Of a stretch of DNA of 23,862 bases, positions 15,879 through 23,520 are shown piece after piece. The first letter of the stretch is position 1. The number at the start of each line of letters is the position of its first letter. Made by a program: the position numbers and the translations under genes. Source of the stretch: JAVBPA01 sp031549925. Lineage in GTDB: Bacteria; Bacillota; Clostridia; Oscillospirales; CAG-272. The notes under the pieces are model-generated. The model was not told where the DNA came from. It did no database searches and worked only from the letters and a program-made list of their open reading frames with translations. The stretch spans positions 1-23,862 of the forward strand of contig JAVBPA010000091.1 of the NCBI GenBank assembly GCA_031549925.1. Reading direction: 5' to 3'.

Positions 15879-15912
15879 GGAATATATGAAAATCAAAATA
15901 TTCCGGTTTTAT
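15879..15912. terminator. Weak terminator between PuuD-like and lipid-kinase genes
   Basis: GGAATAT (15879-15885) and ATATTCC (15898-15904) form a 7-bp stem with a 12-nt loop, followed by GGTTTTATTATATTT on the plus strand and, on the other strand, a run of pyrimidines after the stem. It sits in a 44-bp gap between two convergent genes. Confidence 0.5.
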
Positions 15913-16805
15913 TATATTTGAAAACGTATGGCATTGCGAACTATTGATATATCGGCTGACGTTAAATTATATACATCGCCGTCCGAACATAATGTTTTCA
16001 TACCTGATATTTTTACTGAAACGCATTTTTTATAATATATTATATCTTCATATTTATTTGTCGGATGATAAGTATTACTATCAAGGTGCGTACCCCTCTT
16101 ATAATCTCCGACAAGTGAAATAAATTTTGTTCTTTTTACTTTTTTAATAATCATTATATCAAGCAAACCGTCGTTTAAATTAGCAAGCGGAGCTGCTTTG
16201 AATCCTCCGCCGCAATAGTTACCCTTGGATATATCGCAAAGTAAATATTCGTCCTTGAATTCTTCTGTTTTACCGTTTTCATCAATCGTTACAATCGACA
16301 TCTTTTCTCCGTAGCTGCTCAGTAAAACATCAACAACACCTAATATATAAGCAAAACTTCCGCTGACAAACGGTATAGTTTTGTATTTTACGACACGGTC
16401 AACGACACTGCAATCAAATCCTATATTAATCATGTTTATGCAATAACGGCTGTTAAATTTTATAATATCAATTTTATTCGGCTGATCTCTCGGAAACTCC
16501 TCTTCCGTCAAGGAATTTATATACCTGATATAATCGTTTCCGCTTCCTGCCGCAACACTTGTAAGAACAGCTGTTTCTGCGGCTCCGGCGGACATTATAC
16601 CATTGACAACCTCACTGAGCGTGCCATCTCCCCCGTATACAAATATATGAATATATGGTTCGGTTTGCAAGAGAGATTTAATATACCTCTCTGCATCGCC
16701 TCTGAAATTTGTTTTATAAACAATATCGTCATTATTTTTAATTTTTACATATTCCATTGCGCGGCCTTTTCCGGAAACGGGATTTACAATATGGACATTC
16801 TTCAA
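15912..16805 (-). CDS. Diacylglycerol kinase family lipid kinase (DgkB/YegS type)
   Basis: A soluble, membrane-associating lipid kinase of 297 residues that phosphorylates a lipid alcohol, usually diacylglycerol, with ATP. The catalytic module opens with HIVNPVSGKG, then VYGGDGTLSEVVNGI holding the GGDGT nucleotide motif (58-62). GSGNDYIRY and a long beta-rich C-terminal domain with GGFKAAP and DGLLDIMII complete it. The translation start is TTG at 16805, chosen because GGAGGT lies 6 nt upstream. Its promoter is at 16891-16919. In Gram-positive cells such a kinase recycles diacylglycerol released in lipoteichoic acid synthesis, but no other lipid gene lies here apart from the divergent glycerol kinase, which also feeds the phospholipid pool. 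Confidence 0.88.
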   Translation of the reverse strand: MKNVHIVNPVSGKGRAMEYVKIKNNDDIVYKTNFRGDAERYIKSLLQTEPYIHIFVYGGDGTLSEVVNGIMSAGAAETAVLTSVAAGSGNDYIRYINSLTEEEFPRDQPNKIDIIKFNSRYCINMINIGFDCSVVDRVVKYKTIPFVSGSFAYILGVVDVLLSSYGEKMSIVTIDENGKTEEFKDEYLLCDISKGNYCGGGFKAAPLANLNDGLLDIMIIKKVKRTKFISLVGDYKRGTHLDSNTYHPTNKYEDIIYYKKCVSVKISGMKTLCSDGDVYNLTSADISIVRNAIRFQI

Positions 16806-16890
16806 AGCAATACCTCCGTATATTCATATATTTGTCATAAGTTACAGCAGAAATATCCGTTATAAACCATAACAAATTTACTTATTATGA

Positions 16891-16919
16891 ATAATAACAC
16901 AATATATTTATTTTTTCAA
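16891..16919 (-). promoter_or_regulatory. Sigma-A-type promoter of the lipid-kinase gene
   Basis: On the minus strand TTGAAA (16914-16919) and TATTAT (16891-16896) are spaced by 17 bp, each five of six to consensus. The start would be near 16884 with a leader of about 79 nt. Confidence 0.6.
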
Positions 16920-16959
16920 GTGAAAACTTAATATATATGACATAAAAGCAGGGATAATA

Positions 16960-18438
16960 ATGAATAAGTGCATTTTGGCTTTGGATCAGGGAACTACTTC
17001 ATCAAGAGCGATAATATTCAAAAACGGCATACCGATTTCTTCGGCGCAGCACGAATTGAAGCAAATATATCCGCAGCCCGGTTATGTTGAACATAATCCT
17101 TATGATATATGGAATACCCAATTAATTTCCGTACGCGAGGCTGTTATGTCGGCAGGTATCGATATATCGGATATAGCCGCCGTAGGGATAACAAATCAAA
17201 GAGAAACCGTTATTTTGTGGGACAGAAAAACCGGTGAACCGGTTTATAACGCAATCGTTTGGCAATGCCGCCGGACTGCTTCCATTTGTGAAGATTTAAT
17301 AAATTCCGGTTTATCTGACATGATAAGACAAAAAACAGGATTGGTTATCGACGCATATTTTTCCGCCGCAAAGCTAAAATGGCTTTTTGACAACATCCCG
17401 TTATTGCGTGAACGCGCCGTAAACGGTGAAATCGCATTCGGTACGCCGGACACATGGCTTATATGGAAACTGACAGGCGGAAAATATCACGTAACCGATC
17501 CGACAAACGCTTCACGGACAATGCTTTTTAATATAAATACGTTCATGTGGGATGACGAGCTTTTACGGCTGTTCGGTGTTCCTCGGGAAATATTACCCGA
17601 GATAGTACCTTCGAGCGGTATAATCGGCGAAACTTCAATAGATTTTTTAGGCAAACCGATACCCGTATCAGGAATAGCGGGAGACCAGCAGGCAGCACTT
17701 TACGGTCAGGGATGCTATTCAGCGGGAAGTATAAAAAACACTTACGGAACCGGATGCTTTACTCTGATGAATACGGGCAAAAATTGTATTGTAAGCAAAA
17801 ACGGCCTTATTTCAACCGTGGTTTGTGATATAAACGGAAAATCTTGCTATGGCATAGAGGGATCGGTTTTTTCTGCGGGTTCAGCCGTTCAATGGCTGAG
17901 AGACGGACTCGGTATAATAAAAACGGCTTCGGAAAGTGAAGCTCTTGCTTTAAGTGTCGATTCCTCCGAAGGCGTATATTTTGTTCCGGCTTTTACAGGG
18001 CTGGGTGCTCCGCATTGGAATATGCACTCACGCGCCCTGACATGCGGAATAACCAGATCGACGACAAAAGCGCATTTGACACGCGCGGTGTTGGAATCGA
18101 TCGCATTTCAAACTTACGATATAATATGTGCAATGGAAGCTGATACCGGGCAAAAAATTGAAAAGCTTCGGGTTGACGGAGGAGCAAGCGCTAATAATTT
18201 TTTAATGTCATTCCAGGCGGATATCCTGGGAGTTCCTGCCGAACGTCCCGCTTGCATTGAAAGCACAGCTCTCGGAGCAGCCAAGCTTGCGGCTTTGGCC
18301 GTGGGTGAAGTCATCGATGATTCGAATAACGAAAACACAAAAATATATAATCCGTCCATTTCACACGAAAAAAGAAAAATGTTTCTTGAAGGCTGGCGTG
18401 AAGCGGTAAATAAATGTTTATATAATTCAAAAATCTAA
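16960..18438 (+). CDS. glpK: Glycerol kinase
   Basis: A 492-residue FGGY-family kinase that phosphorylates glycerol with ATP to glycerol-3-phosphate in the cytosol. Typical motifs are LALDQGTTSSRAIIF (residues 6-20), ITNQRETVILWD near 77, GTPDTWLIWKLTGG, SGIAGDQQAALYGQG, NTYGTGCFTLMNTG, VFSAGSAVQWLRDGL and VDGGASANNFLMSFQADILG. Family length is normal. In the loop where Bacillus and Enterococcus GlpK have the His phosphorylated by PTS HPr (the DYHFFG segment), this protein reads SIDFLG, with Asp where the His would be. It probably lacks that control. The ATG follows AGCAGGG. There is no glpF or glpD in the window, and it is divergent from the lipid kinase. Confidence 0.95.
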   Translation: MNKCILALDQGTTSSRAIIFKNGIPISSAQHELKQIYPQPGYVEHNPYDIWNTQLISVREAVMSAGIDISDIAAVGITNQRETVILWDRKTGEPVYNAIVWQCRRTASICEDLINSGLSDMIRQKTGLVIDAYFSAAKLKWLFDNIPLLRERAVNGEIAFGTPDTWLIWKLTGGKYHVTDPTNASRTMLFNINTFMWDDELLRLFGVPREILPEIVPSSGIIGETSIDFLGKPIPVSGIAGDQQAALYGQGCYSAGSIKNTYGTGCFTLMNTGKNCIVSKNGLISTVVCDINGKSCYGIEGSVFSAGSAVQWLRDGLGIIKTASESEALALSVDSSEGVYFVPAFTGLGAPHWNMHSRALTCGITRSTTKAHLTRAVLESIAFQTYDIICAMEADTGQKIEKLRVDGGASANNFLMSFQADILGVPAERPACIESTALGAAKLAALAVGEVIDDSNNENTKIYNPSISHEKRKMFLEGWREAVNKCLYNSKI

Positions 18439-18519
18439 TTTCAAACACAAATAATCAGATAGTAAATATATACATTCTTATCAATTCGGCTTTTCAAAAT
18501 CCGGATTTTATTAAAATAT

Positions 18520-18562
18520 AAAAAGCGTTTGCCAGTTTTTTCATCTGACAAACGCTTTTTTG
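18520..18562. terminator. Bidirectional terminator between glpK and spoIIIAH
   Basis: AAAAAGCGTTTG (18520-18531) pairs perfectly with CAAACGCTTTTT (18549-18560), and after one mismatch CAG pairs with CTG inside. The stem is flanked by A-runs and T-runs, so it works on both strands. It ends glpK and the spoIIIA transcript, whose last stop lies 10 nt away. Confidence 0.9.
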
Positions 18563-18571
18563 TAAAACAAA

Positions 18572-19249
18572 TTACTCCATTTCGATGATGTTTATAGCAG
18601 AAACCGGAAGCGATGTTTGCTCGCACACAATTTCACTTATTTGGGCAACTTCATTCGGAAGCAAGCCTTCGCTTTTTACGACAATAGTCGCGGAATTTTC
18701 ATTGACAACCGCAACACAATCCGCAAAACCTTTAGCACACACTAAAGATTCAATATTACCTTCAGCTTCTATAAAGTTTGCTATTTTTGACATTGAATAC
18801 AAAGCATTTTCTTTAATTTCCGCAAGCGCTTCCTCATTGTCTAAAACCAACTGAAATACTTCAATCGCTTCATCTCTCGCTTTTTGCCGGCTTATTTGAG
18901 TTGTTGAAAAATAATCCGTAGAATTGGTTTCTCCGACTACTACTGAATTATCACCTTCGGTATAATCAATCACATATCCGCTGTCAGTATCATCTTTTAT
19001 ATTGTCTCCCGAAAAAAACACCCAGTTCATATAAACCGCTCCGCATATCAGCAAAAATGAAGCGGCTATTATAATATTTCGCCGTCCCGCTTTTGATGTG
19101 AACATACCGAGATTTAATTTAAATTTAAAACGGTTCTTTTTTTCGGCGGGAACTTCTTTTGATTCCGAATTTTCTGATTCCGGAACATTTACCCCAACTA
19201 TTTCTTCTGCGGTGCATTCGGTTTCGTTTATATTGTTATCGAGTGTCAT
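18572..19249 (-). CDS. spoIIIAH: Stage III sporulation protein AH (SpoIIIAH)
   Basis: SpoIIIAH is a mother-cell membrane protein whose outer domain binds forespore SpoIIQ across the intermembrane space, forming part of the feeding channel. I start at the ATG at 19249: AAAGGGGA lies about 10 nt upstream, whereas an ATG seven codons earlier lacks such a site. The 225-residue product has a charged cytoplasmic tail, one membrane helix near residues 63-80 (NIIIAASFLLICGAVYMNW), then an acidic Ser/Thr linker. The YscJ/FliF-like ring-building domain is at the C-terminus (QISRQKARDEAIEVF to INIIEME). It is the last gene of the operon but is separated from spoIIIAG by 128 bp of AT-rich sequence, so it may have extra control. 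Confidence 0.9.
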   Translation of the reverse strand: MTLDNNINETECTAEEIVGVNVPESENSESKEVPAEKKNRFKFKLNLGMFTSKAGRRNIIIAASFLLICGAVYMNWVFFSGDNIKDDTDSGYVIDYTEGDNSVVVGETNSTDYFSTTQISRQKARDEAIEVFQLVLDNEEALAEIKENALYSMSKIANFIEAEGNIESLVCAKGFADCVAVVNENSATIVVKSEGLLPNEVAQISEIVCEQTSLPVSAINIIEME

Positions 19250-19377
19250 ATGTACAAAATCCCCTTTCATGGCTTTAAAATATTATTTATTTCATTCTTT
19301 TGCATGATCCCATATTTGCTCTTATGATATTTATATTAAATATTAAGGATTTTTATTCCTGCTACCGTGATTTTTTT
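19250..19377. other. Noncoding gap between spoIIIAG and spoIIIAH
   Basis: The gap is 128 bp, whereas all earlier gene joins in this operon overlap or lie within about 20 bp. It is AT-rich, and I see no terminator, clear sigma-factor promoter or ORF in it. Confidence 0.5.
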
Positions 19378-19857
19378 TCAGCAAACATAAATACGGTTAG
19401 ATGATATACCAAGTAAAGCCGAAAGCATGTTTATAAGTTCCAGTTTTAAAGACTCCGAAATGTTTTTGTTTTCTGAAATTACCGCAATCCCCGCAATTCC
19501 CGGATAATCAAGACGAAGCAATACCGGAGAACCCTCATTAATTACATATTCGCTTCCGCTTCCGATTTTATCCTGAGCGTATTGATATTCACCGCTGCTT
19601 TTCAGCGTAACCATAACCGAGACTTTTCCCGCGCCGTTGATTTTGGAAATCAATTCTTCCAGTCTGCTCTCAAGAGATTTCGCGTATTCATCCGAATTTT
19701 CTCCGTCCATAACGGTTATATCTTTTTCCTGCGTTTTTTGATTTTTATCAGCTTCATTTAAACTTCCGATTATGATCAAAACAATTCCGACAAGAGCTGC
19801 CAGTAAAATTATGGGAAGCCCTTTCATGGATTTTAATTTTGTGATAAATTCGTTCAT
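19378..19857 (-). CDS. spoIIIAG: Stage III sporulation protein AG (SpoIIIAG)
   Basis: SpoIIIAG forms a large ring in the mother-cell membrane facing the forespore channel. The 159-residue product has one membrane helix (about 15-32, LPIILLAALVGIVLIII), then the family core YAKSLESRLEELISKINGAG followed by VSVMVTLKSSG. The C-terminal half is YPGIAGIAVISENK, then LKLELINMLSALLGISSNRIYV. The order matches the ring-building motif of the family. At 159 residues it is clearly shorter than Bacillus SpoIIIAG (about 229), mostly in the variable linker and insertion. Its ATG overlaps the spoIIIAF stop (ATGA). The protein ends on YVC. Confidence 0.92.
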   Translation of the reverse strand: MNEFITKLKSMKGLPIILLAALVGIVLIIIGSLNEADKNQKTQEKDITVMDGENSDEYAKSLESRLEELISKINGAGKVSVMVTLKSSGEYQYAQDKIGSGSEYVINEGSPVLLRLDYPGIAGIAVISENKNISESLKLELINMLSALLGISSNRIYVC

Positions 19858-20333
19858 TTGTATTCAACCTCACAGTCTGAATAAGGAATTCCCATAACAT
19901 CCGAAACATAAATTAATATTCCGTTCCCAGAAACGCTGTCTTCTTTTTTTAGTATAACCGTAACACCTAAAATGATAATAAGCTGCGGATCAGTATCATC
20001 CACTTTTAATCTCACTTCAGCTTCAATTCCGGTTTTATTTTTTATCGCTTCCGCAGTCTTTTTTTCGATTTCCAAAACCGCATTGCCAACTGCGGCATTC
20101 CTGTATATTTCATATTTTGATTCATTGTCTGTTTCCCCGGCTTTAATTTTTATAAGAGACGGGAGGGTATAAACAATATCTTTGAGCGGAAGCAGCAGGG
20201 TTATTGCAACCGATAATGATATTATGTATTTAATATACTTCTTTAAAGGACCGTCCGGAGGAATCATATTTATAATTCCCGCGGCTATCGAAATTGTGAT
20301 AAGTGATAAAATATATTCTTTTATATAATTCAT
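19854..20333 (-). CDS. spoIIIAF: Stage III sporulation protein AF (SpoIIIAF)
   Basis: SpoIIIAF is a small mother-cell membrane component of the channel. I start at the ATG at 20333, which overlaps the spoIIIAE stop as ATGA; a longer open frame extends upstream but it runs inside spoIIIAE. The 159-residue product begins with two membrane helices (about 5-22 and 33-52, ISLSVAITLLLPLKDIV). A cytoplasmic or intermembrane domain follows with the family-like EAEVRLKVDDTD. It is a little shorter than Bacillus SpoIIIAF (about 206). Its stop overlaps the spoIIIAG start. Confidence 0.88.
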   Translation of the reverse strand: MNYIKEYILSLITISIAAGIINMIPPDGPLKKYIKYIISLSVAITLLLPLKDIVYTLPSLIKIKAGETDNESKYEIYRNAAVGNAVLEIEKKTAEAIKNKTGIEAEVRLKVDDTDPQLIIILGVTVILKKEDSVSGNGILIYVSDVMGIPYSDCEVEYK

Positions 20334-21430
20334 ACAGCCGTACCTGATTTTATAAAAAGCGATATATTTAATATAAAAACAAGCGAGGATGACATCACGA
20401 GAGCAAGGGTAATATTTATAAGACCTGCCATTTCTGAAATAAATCCCGCGATATTTTGGCATCCGAGAAGTTTTGCGATTGCTCCCGAAGCCGCCAGAAC
20501 TATCTTTGACAAAAACATTTGCAAAAGGGGAGGCAGTACTATAAATAATATTACTATTACCGCGATTGTTCCGGCAGCGCTTTTCACATAAGACAACCCT
20601 CCCATAACTGTACGAACAGCTTCTCCTACAGTTCCGCCTACAATAGGGACAAAACTCGAAGCGGCGAATTTTATTGTTCTCGCAGCGACAGTATCGGCAG
20701 CGGCCGCCAGGTGCGTTTGATATGTTATCAAAAATGTCATAAGCGCCAATATAAAACCGAAAACCGTCATCAGAGTATTTTTAATTAAATTGGAAATACC
20801 AGAAAGGTCAATGCCGCCGATACAAGCGGCTACAGAAAATGAAAAACAAATTCTGAGAACAGGAAAAAGCCATATCGCAATAATATTTTCGAGCAAAGCG
20901 TTTACAGCGGTCATTGAAGCGACCGATACTGCCGCGCTGGCCGCCGCTCCTCCGGCAGCGTATAAAGCCCCCATTACAGCCATCATCGAATTTATGTACA
21001 AATTAAGAGACTGTAACGCGGCAGCGGCGTTTTCCCAAACACCTCCGAGTCCTGTATAAATACAAAGCGCGCACCCTGCCGTACATATAAAATCAAAAGC
21101 AGAAGCGAATTGCGAAGTTATCCCTTCCCGGAACATCGCATAAACCGAAGCTATAATAACAGTTCCCATTATGGTCGCAAATAATTTTAGAGCAGGAGCC
21201 ATGAGCGTTATCAATATTTCCGCAGCGGAGGTAAGTAATTCTTCCGGACTTTCTATGTATGCGCCTTCCCCTTCGAAAAGTTCATCGGGGATATATTCAA
21301 TGATATCATCGGGGATATATTTTCTCATTTGATGAATAGTTTCATCAGGAGAATAAGCATTGATAGGAATAATAAATATAACCGAAAAAACAGCAAAGAA
21401 AATAATATGTCTTATTATTTTATAAATCAA
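20330..21430 (-). CDS. spoIIIAE: Stage III sporulation protein AE (SpoIIIAE)
   Basis: SpoIIIAE is the polytopic membrane component of the SpoIIIA channel, distantly related to type III secretion export proteins. The 366-residue product opens with a hydrophobic signal-like stretch (residues 4-26), then a soluble acidic segment. At least seven hydrophobic helices follow between about residue 65 and the C-terminus (for example LMAPALKLFATIMGTVII and SAAGTIAVIVILFIVLPPLL). The conserved SSFVPIVGGTVGEAVRTVMGG segment lies near residue 255. It uses a TTG start whose last two bases overlap the spoIIIAD TGA (TTGA), a fifth-position gene reading as translationally coupled. GGAGAGGCGG lies upstream. 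Confidence 0.93.
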   Translation of the reverse strand: MIYKIIRHIIFFAVFSVIFIIPINAYSPDETIHQMRKYIPDDIIEYIPDELFEGEGAYIESPEELLTSAAEILITLMAPALKLFATIMGTVIIASVYAMFREGITSQFASAFDFICTAGCALCIYTGLGGVWENAAAALQSLNLYINSMMAVMGALYAAGGAAASAAVSVASMTAVNALLENIIAIWLFPVLRICFSFSVAACIGGIDLSGISNLIKNTLMTVFGFILALMTFLITYQTHLAAAADTVAARTIKFAASSFVPIVGGTVGEAVRTVMGGLSYVKSAAGTIAVIVILFIVLPPLLQMFLSKIVLAASGAIAKLLGCQNIAGFISEMAGLINITLALVMSSSLVFILNISLFIKSGTAV

Positions 21431-21813
21431 TTTATCACCGCCTCTCCTGCAAGCTGTAACAGTTCTTTTACAAGAGGCAATGAAAGAATTAAAATTTCAG
21501 CGCGTCCAAGCATTTCGATTCTCCCCGCAATAGCGCTTTCTCCCGAATCTTTACATATTTCAGCGGTTGTCTGTGTTATCAAAGCAATTCCAAGCGCTTT
21601 TGCCATCGCGGAAAGATAGGGTGAAAAAGCTTGTCCTAAATCGAGTGAAGATATCCAGGAAAAAACTGTAAACAGGATTCCGGCTGCGGCGGAAAATATA
21701 ATAAGGCAAACGGCAAGCGAGACGAGAGGAGAAAATTCCGATTTACTTTGCTTTATTATTAGTATAAGCATCACGGCGGCAATTGCAGCCCCGCAAATCT
21801 GAAAAGTATTCAT
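21427..21813 (-). CDS. spoIIIAD: Stage III sporulation protein AD (SpoIIIAD)
   Basis: A 128-residue multispan membrane protein of the SpoIIIA complex, related to the SpoIIIAC-type export apparatus proteins. Four hydrophobic segments are visible (about 5-20, 29-50, 65-80 and 100-115). The conserved stretch LGIALITQTTAEICKDSGES is typical of the family. The ATG overlaps the spoIIIAC stop as ATGA, and its own TGA overlaps the spoIIIAE TTG start. Confidence 0.93.
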   Translation of the reverse strand: MNTFQICGAAIAAVMLILIIKQSKSEFSPLVSLAVCLIIFSAAAGILFTVFSWISSLDLGQAFSPYLSAMAKALGIALITQTTAEICKDSGESAIAGRIEMLGRAEILILSLPLVKELLQLAGEAVIN

Positions 21814-22004
21814 ATCCCAAAAATACCGCGGATTGTTTCAAATAAAGACGCTATTTCACGGATAAGCATTGTTAAAACCAAAATTATGCCCGCAATTGAT
21901 ATAAGCATAGCCATTTCATCTCTTCCGGATTTACTCATTATCTGATAAGCAACGCTTACAATCAAACCCACTCCAGCCACTTTTAAAAGTAATCCAACAT
22001 CCAT
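21810..22004 (-). CDS. spoIIIAC: Stage III sporulation protein AC (SpoIIIAC)
   Basis: A 64-residue, two-helix membrane protein of the SpoIIIA complex. The first helix is about residues 5-22 (LLLKVAGVGLIVSVAYQIM), then a basic-acidic SGRDEM loop typical of the family, then a second helix (LISIAGIILVLTMLI). The start is the ATG at 22004 with GGAAATGG about 14 nt upstream, a long spacing. A gap of 20 bp separates it from spoIIIAB, and its stop overlaps the spoIIIAD ATG. Confidence 0.92.
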   Translation of the reverse strand: MDVGLLLKVAGVGLIVSVAYQIMSKSGRDEMAMLISIAGIILVLTMLIREIASLFETIRGIFGI

Positions 22005-22024
22005 ATCGTTATACCATTTCCTTT

Positions 22025-22507
22025 TTATATGAGTAATATTCCGAGCATTAATCCGAAACTGACAGCAAGAGAAATATACATTTTGGACTTTTGCGGAAAT
22101 TCTTTTGTAAGTTGTTTTAAAATTGCCGTAACGGTTTCATTGCAAACTTTAATTTCAGATAATTGCCCTTCGCGTCCGCTTTTTCCCGCGGAAAGCGCAA
22201 ATGTTTCAATCGCACATACCGCCGCTTCCGGTAATTGAGCGCGTATATTTTTATATTCAAGAACGGCTATAAGTCCCCCGCTTTTGATAGCCGGAATAAA
22301 AAAATCGGGATAAGAAGGATTCTCAGGAAAACTATTGTATATTTCTCTATACCCCGCATTACAGTTTTCTATCTGACTCACGGCGTAACGCAGGAACGAA
22401 CTTACCGCACGTAATAATTTTATAACGCGGTTAAGAGAAGCCGAAAGCTCGAAACCCGTATAAACTATACCGATAAATAAAATCCCGATTCCCATCAGAC
22501 GCAGCAT
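22025..22507 (-). CDS. spoIIIAB: Stage III sporulation protein AB (SpoIIIAB)
   Basis: A 160-residue membrane protein with a helix at each end (about 3-20 and 147-160, ending SFGLMLGILLI). The middle is a helical soluble domain that in structural work resembles type II secretion GspF-like modules. Family features include LIAVLEYKN and the GREGQLSEI region. It probably bridges the cytoplasmic ATPase SpoIIIAA to the membrane complex. The ATG at 22507 overlaps the last 13 nt of spoIIIAA, and GGAGATG lies about 6 nt upstream inside that gene, so translation is likely coupled. Confidence 0.9.
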   Translation of the reverse strand: MLRLMGIGILFIGIVYTGFELSASLNRVIKLLRAVSSFLRYAVSQIENCNAGYREIYNSFPENPSYPDFFIPAIKSGGLIAVLEYKNIRAQLPEAAVCAIETFALSAGKSGREGQLSEIKVCNETVTAILKQLTKEFPQKSKMYISLAVSFGLMLGILLI

Positions 22508-23388
22508 AGCTTTTCATCTCCGAAATAATGTATATCATAAATAAAACCCGCGCTGTTTCTTTTAATTCCGCAGTATAAATCGAATATACCTCCGTCATAA
22601 AGCAATTTCATTCCCGGGCGGCGGAGCAAAGACGGAAGATTATCCGCGTGTGCGGAAGCAATCAAGGGTACTCCGGTATTCTGAGCTTCAAGTATAGCCG
22701 GCGCGTCATTTTTACCGTCAATCTCATCGCATATTATAATTTCGGGAGACATTGTACGCGTAGCCGCAGAAATACTTTCAGATTTTGACATTCCCGATAT
22801 AGAATCAATCAGGCAATCACCCATCAGATCTTCATCGTAAAGTTCGCACCTGCTGTCCGCAAGAACAACCCTTTTATAATAAGGCGCAAAAGAAGCCGCG
22901 GAAGCTATTCCGCGCAGAAGAGTTGTTTTCCCGATACCCGGCGGAGAATATATTAAAACCGATGTCCTCCATGATCTTTCCGCCAAAATCTTAACAAGCT
23001 CCGCTCCCGCTCCTTTTACAGGGTATAAGATTCGTATACACAATGATGTGATATACCGGATTTTTCCTTCGCAAAAACTCCCGCATATTCCGATGCGTTG
23101 GTTCATATAAATAATGAATCCCTGTGAAACGGTATGTTCGTGGGCATGAAGAGAGCCTCCGCAAAGCTCTAATACGATGTTATTTAATTCATCGGCGCAA
23201 ATCTTTCTCTGCGAAACTATATTTTTTAATATACCTCCGTTATCCGAAACAGTATATGAAACCGGAAGCGACTGCCTTATCCTTATTTCATTGATTCTGT
23301 ATCGTGAAGATAACTTTTTTGCTGTTTCCGAAACATCAGCCGGAAGTATTTTATACAAAGCGGAAATAAATGATAAATGATTGTCCAT
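22495..23388 (-). CDS. spoIIIAA: Stage III sporulation protein AA (SpoIIIAA), cytoplasmic ATPase
   Basis: SpoIIIAA is the secretion-type ATPase that powers the SpoIIIA-SpoIIQ channel from the mother-cell cytoplasm. The Walker A is SPPGIGKTTLLRG (about residues 148-160) and the Walker B is PEIIICDEI (about 215-223), followed by an ASAHA switch. I start at the ATG at 23388 because the protein then begins as relatives do (LPADVSETAKKL soon after the start). A TTG 24 nt further up (23412) is in frame, and neither has a clear Shine-Dalgarno, so the start is uncertain. The product is 297 residues, normal for the family. It is the first gene of the operon, close behind a terminator. Confidence 0.92.
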   Translation of the reverse strand: MDNHLSFISALYKILPADVSETAKKLSSRYRINEIRIRQSLPVSYTVSDNGGILKNIVSQRKICADELNNIVLELCGGSLHAHEHTVSQGFIIYMNQRIGICGSFCEGKIRYITSLCIRILYPVKGAGAELVKILAERSWRTSVLIYSPPGIGKTTLLRGIASAASFAPYYKRVVLADSRCELYDEDLMGDCLIDSISGMSKSESISAATRTMSPEIIICDEIDGKNDAPAILEAQNTGVPLIASAHADNLPSLLRRPGMKLLYDGGIFDLYCGIKRNSAGFIYDIHYFGDEKLCCV

Positions 23389-23435
23389 GATAAATTTTAT
23401 TCTGCGATACAATAAAATATAACGGACGGCAATAA

Positions 23436-23475
23436 AAAAATACGGGAAGATTTTTTAGTTACTACCCGTATTTTT
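23436..23475. terminator. Bidirectional-looking terminator upstream of spoIIIAA
   Basis: AAAAATACGGG (23436-23446) pairs perfectly with CCCGTATTTTT (23465-23475) around an 18-nt loop. On the minus strand it ends in a T-run and terminates the DUF4091-type gene, 45 nt past its stop. It isolates spoIIIA from that gene, so the operon must have its own promoter in the remaining 50 bp or within spoIIIAA. Confidence 0.8.
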
Positions 23476-23520
23476 ATATAATTTATAAATTGTGAAAATC
23501 TACAGCAGCCAAAAATTTAA

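Noticed and set aside
20334..20462. Upstream extension of spoIIIAF to 20462.
   Set aside because: The extra 43 codons lie inside spoIIIAE, and the ATGA overlap start at 20333 matches the family N-terminus.
23394..23422. Sigma-E-like promoter for spoIIIA on the minus strand (TTATATT, 14 bp, AATAAAAT).
   Set aside because: The match is partial (six of eight at the -10) and its start point would fall on the chosen ATG at 23388, making spoIIIAA leaderless. I keep the operon's promoter as unassigned.
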